NCBI GenBank assembly: GCA_030152605.1
Contig: JASLJB010000358.1
Location: forward strand, 1 to 6,316
Reading direction: 5' to 3'
DNA: 6,316 nt
DNA from: Acinetobacter sp.
GTDB lineage: Bacteria; Pseudomonadota; Gammaproteobacteria; Pseudomonadales; Moraxellaceae
Below, one piece after another: positions 5,018-6,316 of this stretch (position 1 is its first letter; the number at the start of each line of letters is the position of its first letter). The notes beneath the pieces are model-generated. The model saw only the letters and a list, made by a program, of their open reading frames with translations. It ran no database searches and had not been told where the DNA came from. A program made the position numbers and the translations under genes.

Positions 5018-6316
5018 ATGCGCTTAAGCAGTTTAAAACTTTCCGGCTTCAAATCTTTTGCCGACAGCAGCACCCTCTCTTTTCGCTCCAATCGCACCGC
5101 CGTGGTCGGTCCCAACGGCTGTGGTAAATCTAATGTGATTGATGCCATTCGCTGGGTCATGGGCGAGTCGAGTGCGCGCCAACTTCGCGGTGGCAATATG
5201 CAAGACGTGATCTTTACCGGCACCACGCAGCGTAAGCCTGTGGGTATGGCCAGTGTGGAACTGCGTTTTGAGAACACCTACGGTAAATTGGGTGGCAGCT
5301 ATAATGCCTATAACGAACTGGCGGTACGTCGCCAAGTCACCCGTGACGGCAAATCTGAATACTTTTTAAATGGCACAAAATGCCGTCGTCGCGATATCAC
5401 CGATATCTTTTTAGGCACCGGTTTGGGGCCACGTTCCTATGCGATCATTGAACAGGGCATGATCAACCGTCTGGTGGATGCCAAACCTGAAGAAATGCGC
5501 GTCTTTATCGAGGAGGCTGCTGGGGTATCGCGTTATCAAGCACGTCGCCGTGAAACCATGCAGCATCTGCAACATACCAGTCAAAACCTCGAGCGCTTAG
5601 AAGACATCGCCTCTGAACTCAACAGCCAACTCAAGACTTTAAAGCGTCAGTCTGAAACTGCGGTGCAATACAAAAGCTTAGAAACTGAAATTCGTGGGCT
5701 AAAAGTCGATATTCTGTGTTATCAATCTGAACACAGCAGTCGTCTGCAACAACAATACAGCGTGGAAATGACCACACTCGGTGAGCGCTTTAAGTGTGTA
5801 CGGGCTGAACTGACCACCTTAGAGCATGATCTAAGCAACAGCAGTGAGTTGTTTCAACGCCTGATCCAACAATCCACCCCACTACAAAATGAATCGCAGC
5901 AGGCTGAAAAAAAGCTGGCGGAATTGAAACTGGGTTTAGAACAGAAGCAGGATTTAATTCAGCACAACAGCAGCAGTTTGACGCAACTACAACAGCAAAA
6001 AACTGATCTGCATACTCAGATTAAGACGGCCGATATTCAACTTGAAAGCCTCTATCAACAACAGCAACAACAGCGCGAGCAATTGCAGTGTGATGAAACC
6101 GACGCCACACAGCAACAGCAGCAGTTACAGCGCTTAAATACCGCGCAACAGCAGCAGTTGAAACAGTTTGAACAAATCAAAGCGTTGGTAGACAAACAAC
6201 AACAGCAACAGCTGCATATGCAAAGCCAATTGGCGCAGTTAAGCAAGAACATTGAACGCATCGAACAGCAAAAAGCCACGCTACAGCATCAGTTGACCCA
6301 GATCCAACAACAGTCA
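5018..6316 (+). CDS. smc: chromosome segregation protein SMC (5' part, truncated by window end)
   Basis: N-terminal 433 codons of the SMC ATPase, which with kleisin partners organises and separates sister chromosomes on the nucleoid. No stop occurs before the window ends. The ATPase head is intact: N-terminal RLSSLKLSGFKSFA (2-15), Walker A GPNGCGKSN (31-39), R-loop region SARQLRGG (52-59), Q-loop Gln146 in YAIIEQGMI, and the conserved head-to-arm segment EEAAGVSRYQARRRET (165-180). A long heptad-type coiled coil follows to the end; it becomes exceptionally glutamine-rich, with 36 Gln in the last 87 codons. Hinge, return arm, Walker B and signature motif lie beyond the window. The start ATG has AGGA (5010-5013) 4 nt upstream and is 10 bp from the gntR stop, implying one transcript. 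In Acinetobacter relatives zipA and ligA commonly follow; this is recall, not seen here. Confidence 0.96.
   Translation, partial: MRLSSLKLSGFKSFADSSTLSFRSNRTAVVGPNGCGKSNVIDAIRWVMGESSARQLRGGNMQDVIFTGTTQRKPVGMASVELRFENTYGKLGGSYNAYNELAVRRQVTRDGKSEYFLNGTKCRRRDITDIFLGTGLGPRSYAIIEQGMINRLVDAKPEEMRVFIEEAAGVSRYQARRRETMQHLQHTSQNLERLEDIASELNSQLKTLKRQSETAVQYKSLETEIRGLKVDILCYQSEHSSRLQQQYSVEMTTLGERFKCVRAELTTLEHDLSNSSELFQRLIQQSTPLQNESQQAEKKLAELKLGLEQKQDLIQHNSSSLTQLQQQKTDLHTQIKTADIQLESLYQQQQQQREQLQCDETDATQQQQQLQRLNTAQQQQLKQFEQIKALVDKQQQQQLHMQSQLAQLSKNIERIEQQKATLQHQLTQIQQQS

Noticed and set aside
5008..5335. Minus-strand open frames opposite the smc head (5008-5277, 5033-5335)
   Set aside because: Antisense to the highly conserved Walker A region of smc, with no independent coding evidence.
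6055..6279. Cys-rich 74-residue open frame on the minus strand
   Set aside because: It is the antisense of CAA/CAG glutamine codons in smc; runs of Cys and Ser codons follow directly from that. No ribosome binding site or family resemblance.

Overview
The window looks like a chromosomal housekeeping region of a gammaproteobacterium, most likely Moraxellaceae and probably Acinetobacter. That attribution is inference, resting on the character of the proteins, the ffh / coaX-birA / TSUP permease / GntR / smc neighbourhood as I recall it, and moderate base composition. I see no mobile element, CRISPR array, tRNA or rRNA.

Layout: positions 1-183 are non-coding leader. ffh (184-1593, +) encodes the signal recognition particle GTPase. 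A perfect symmetrical 17-bp stem-loop terminator (1638-1675) separates it from the convergent coaX (1710-2438, -) and birA (2435-3277, -). These two overlap by four bases in an ATGA junction and form one two-gene unit for coenzyme A synthesis (type III pantothenate kinase) and protein biotinylation (biotin ligase without a DNA-binding domain). Only 29 bp after the birA start codon, and divergent from it, lies a TauE/SafE (TSUP) membrane permease gene (3307-4119, +). A 192-bp regulatory gap (4120-4311) follows. It holds a sigma70-type promoter, a perfect palindrome of the FadR-type GntR operator class on the presumed start site, and a long inverted repeat in the leader. Next come a GntR/FCD regulator (4312-5007, +) and, 10 bp later, smc (5018 to the window end, +), the chromosome condensin ATPase, cut off inside its first coiled coil.

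The genes mostly serve unrelated core functions. The most interesting link is at the right end: an apparently self-regulated GntR/FCD gene placed so that its promoter should also feed smc. That would put a chromosome-organising protein under a regulator with a degenerate ligand pocket. The other notable observations are an altered biotin-binding loop in BirA and an in-frame 15-bp tandem duplication at its N terminus. Nothing here convincingly amounts to a wholly new system.
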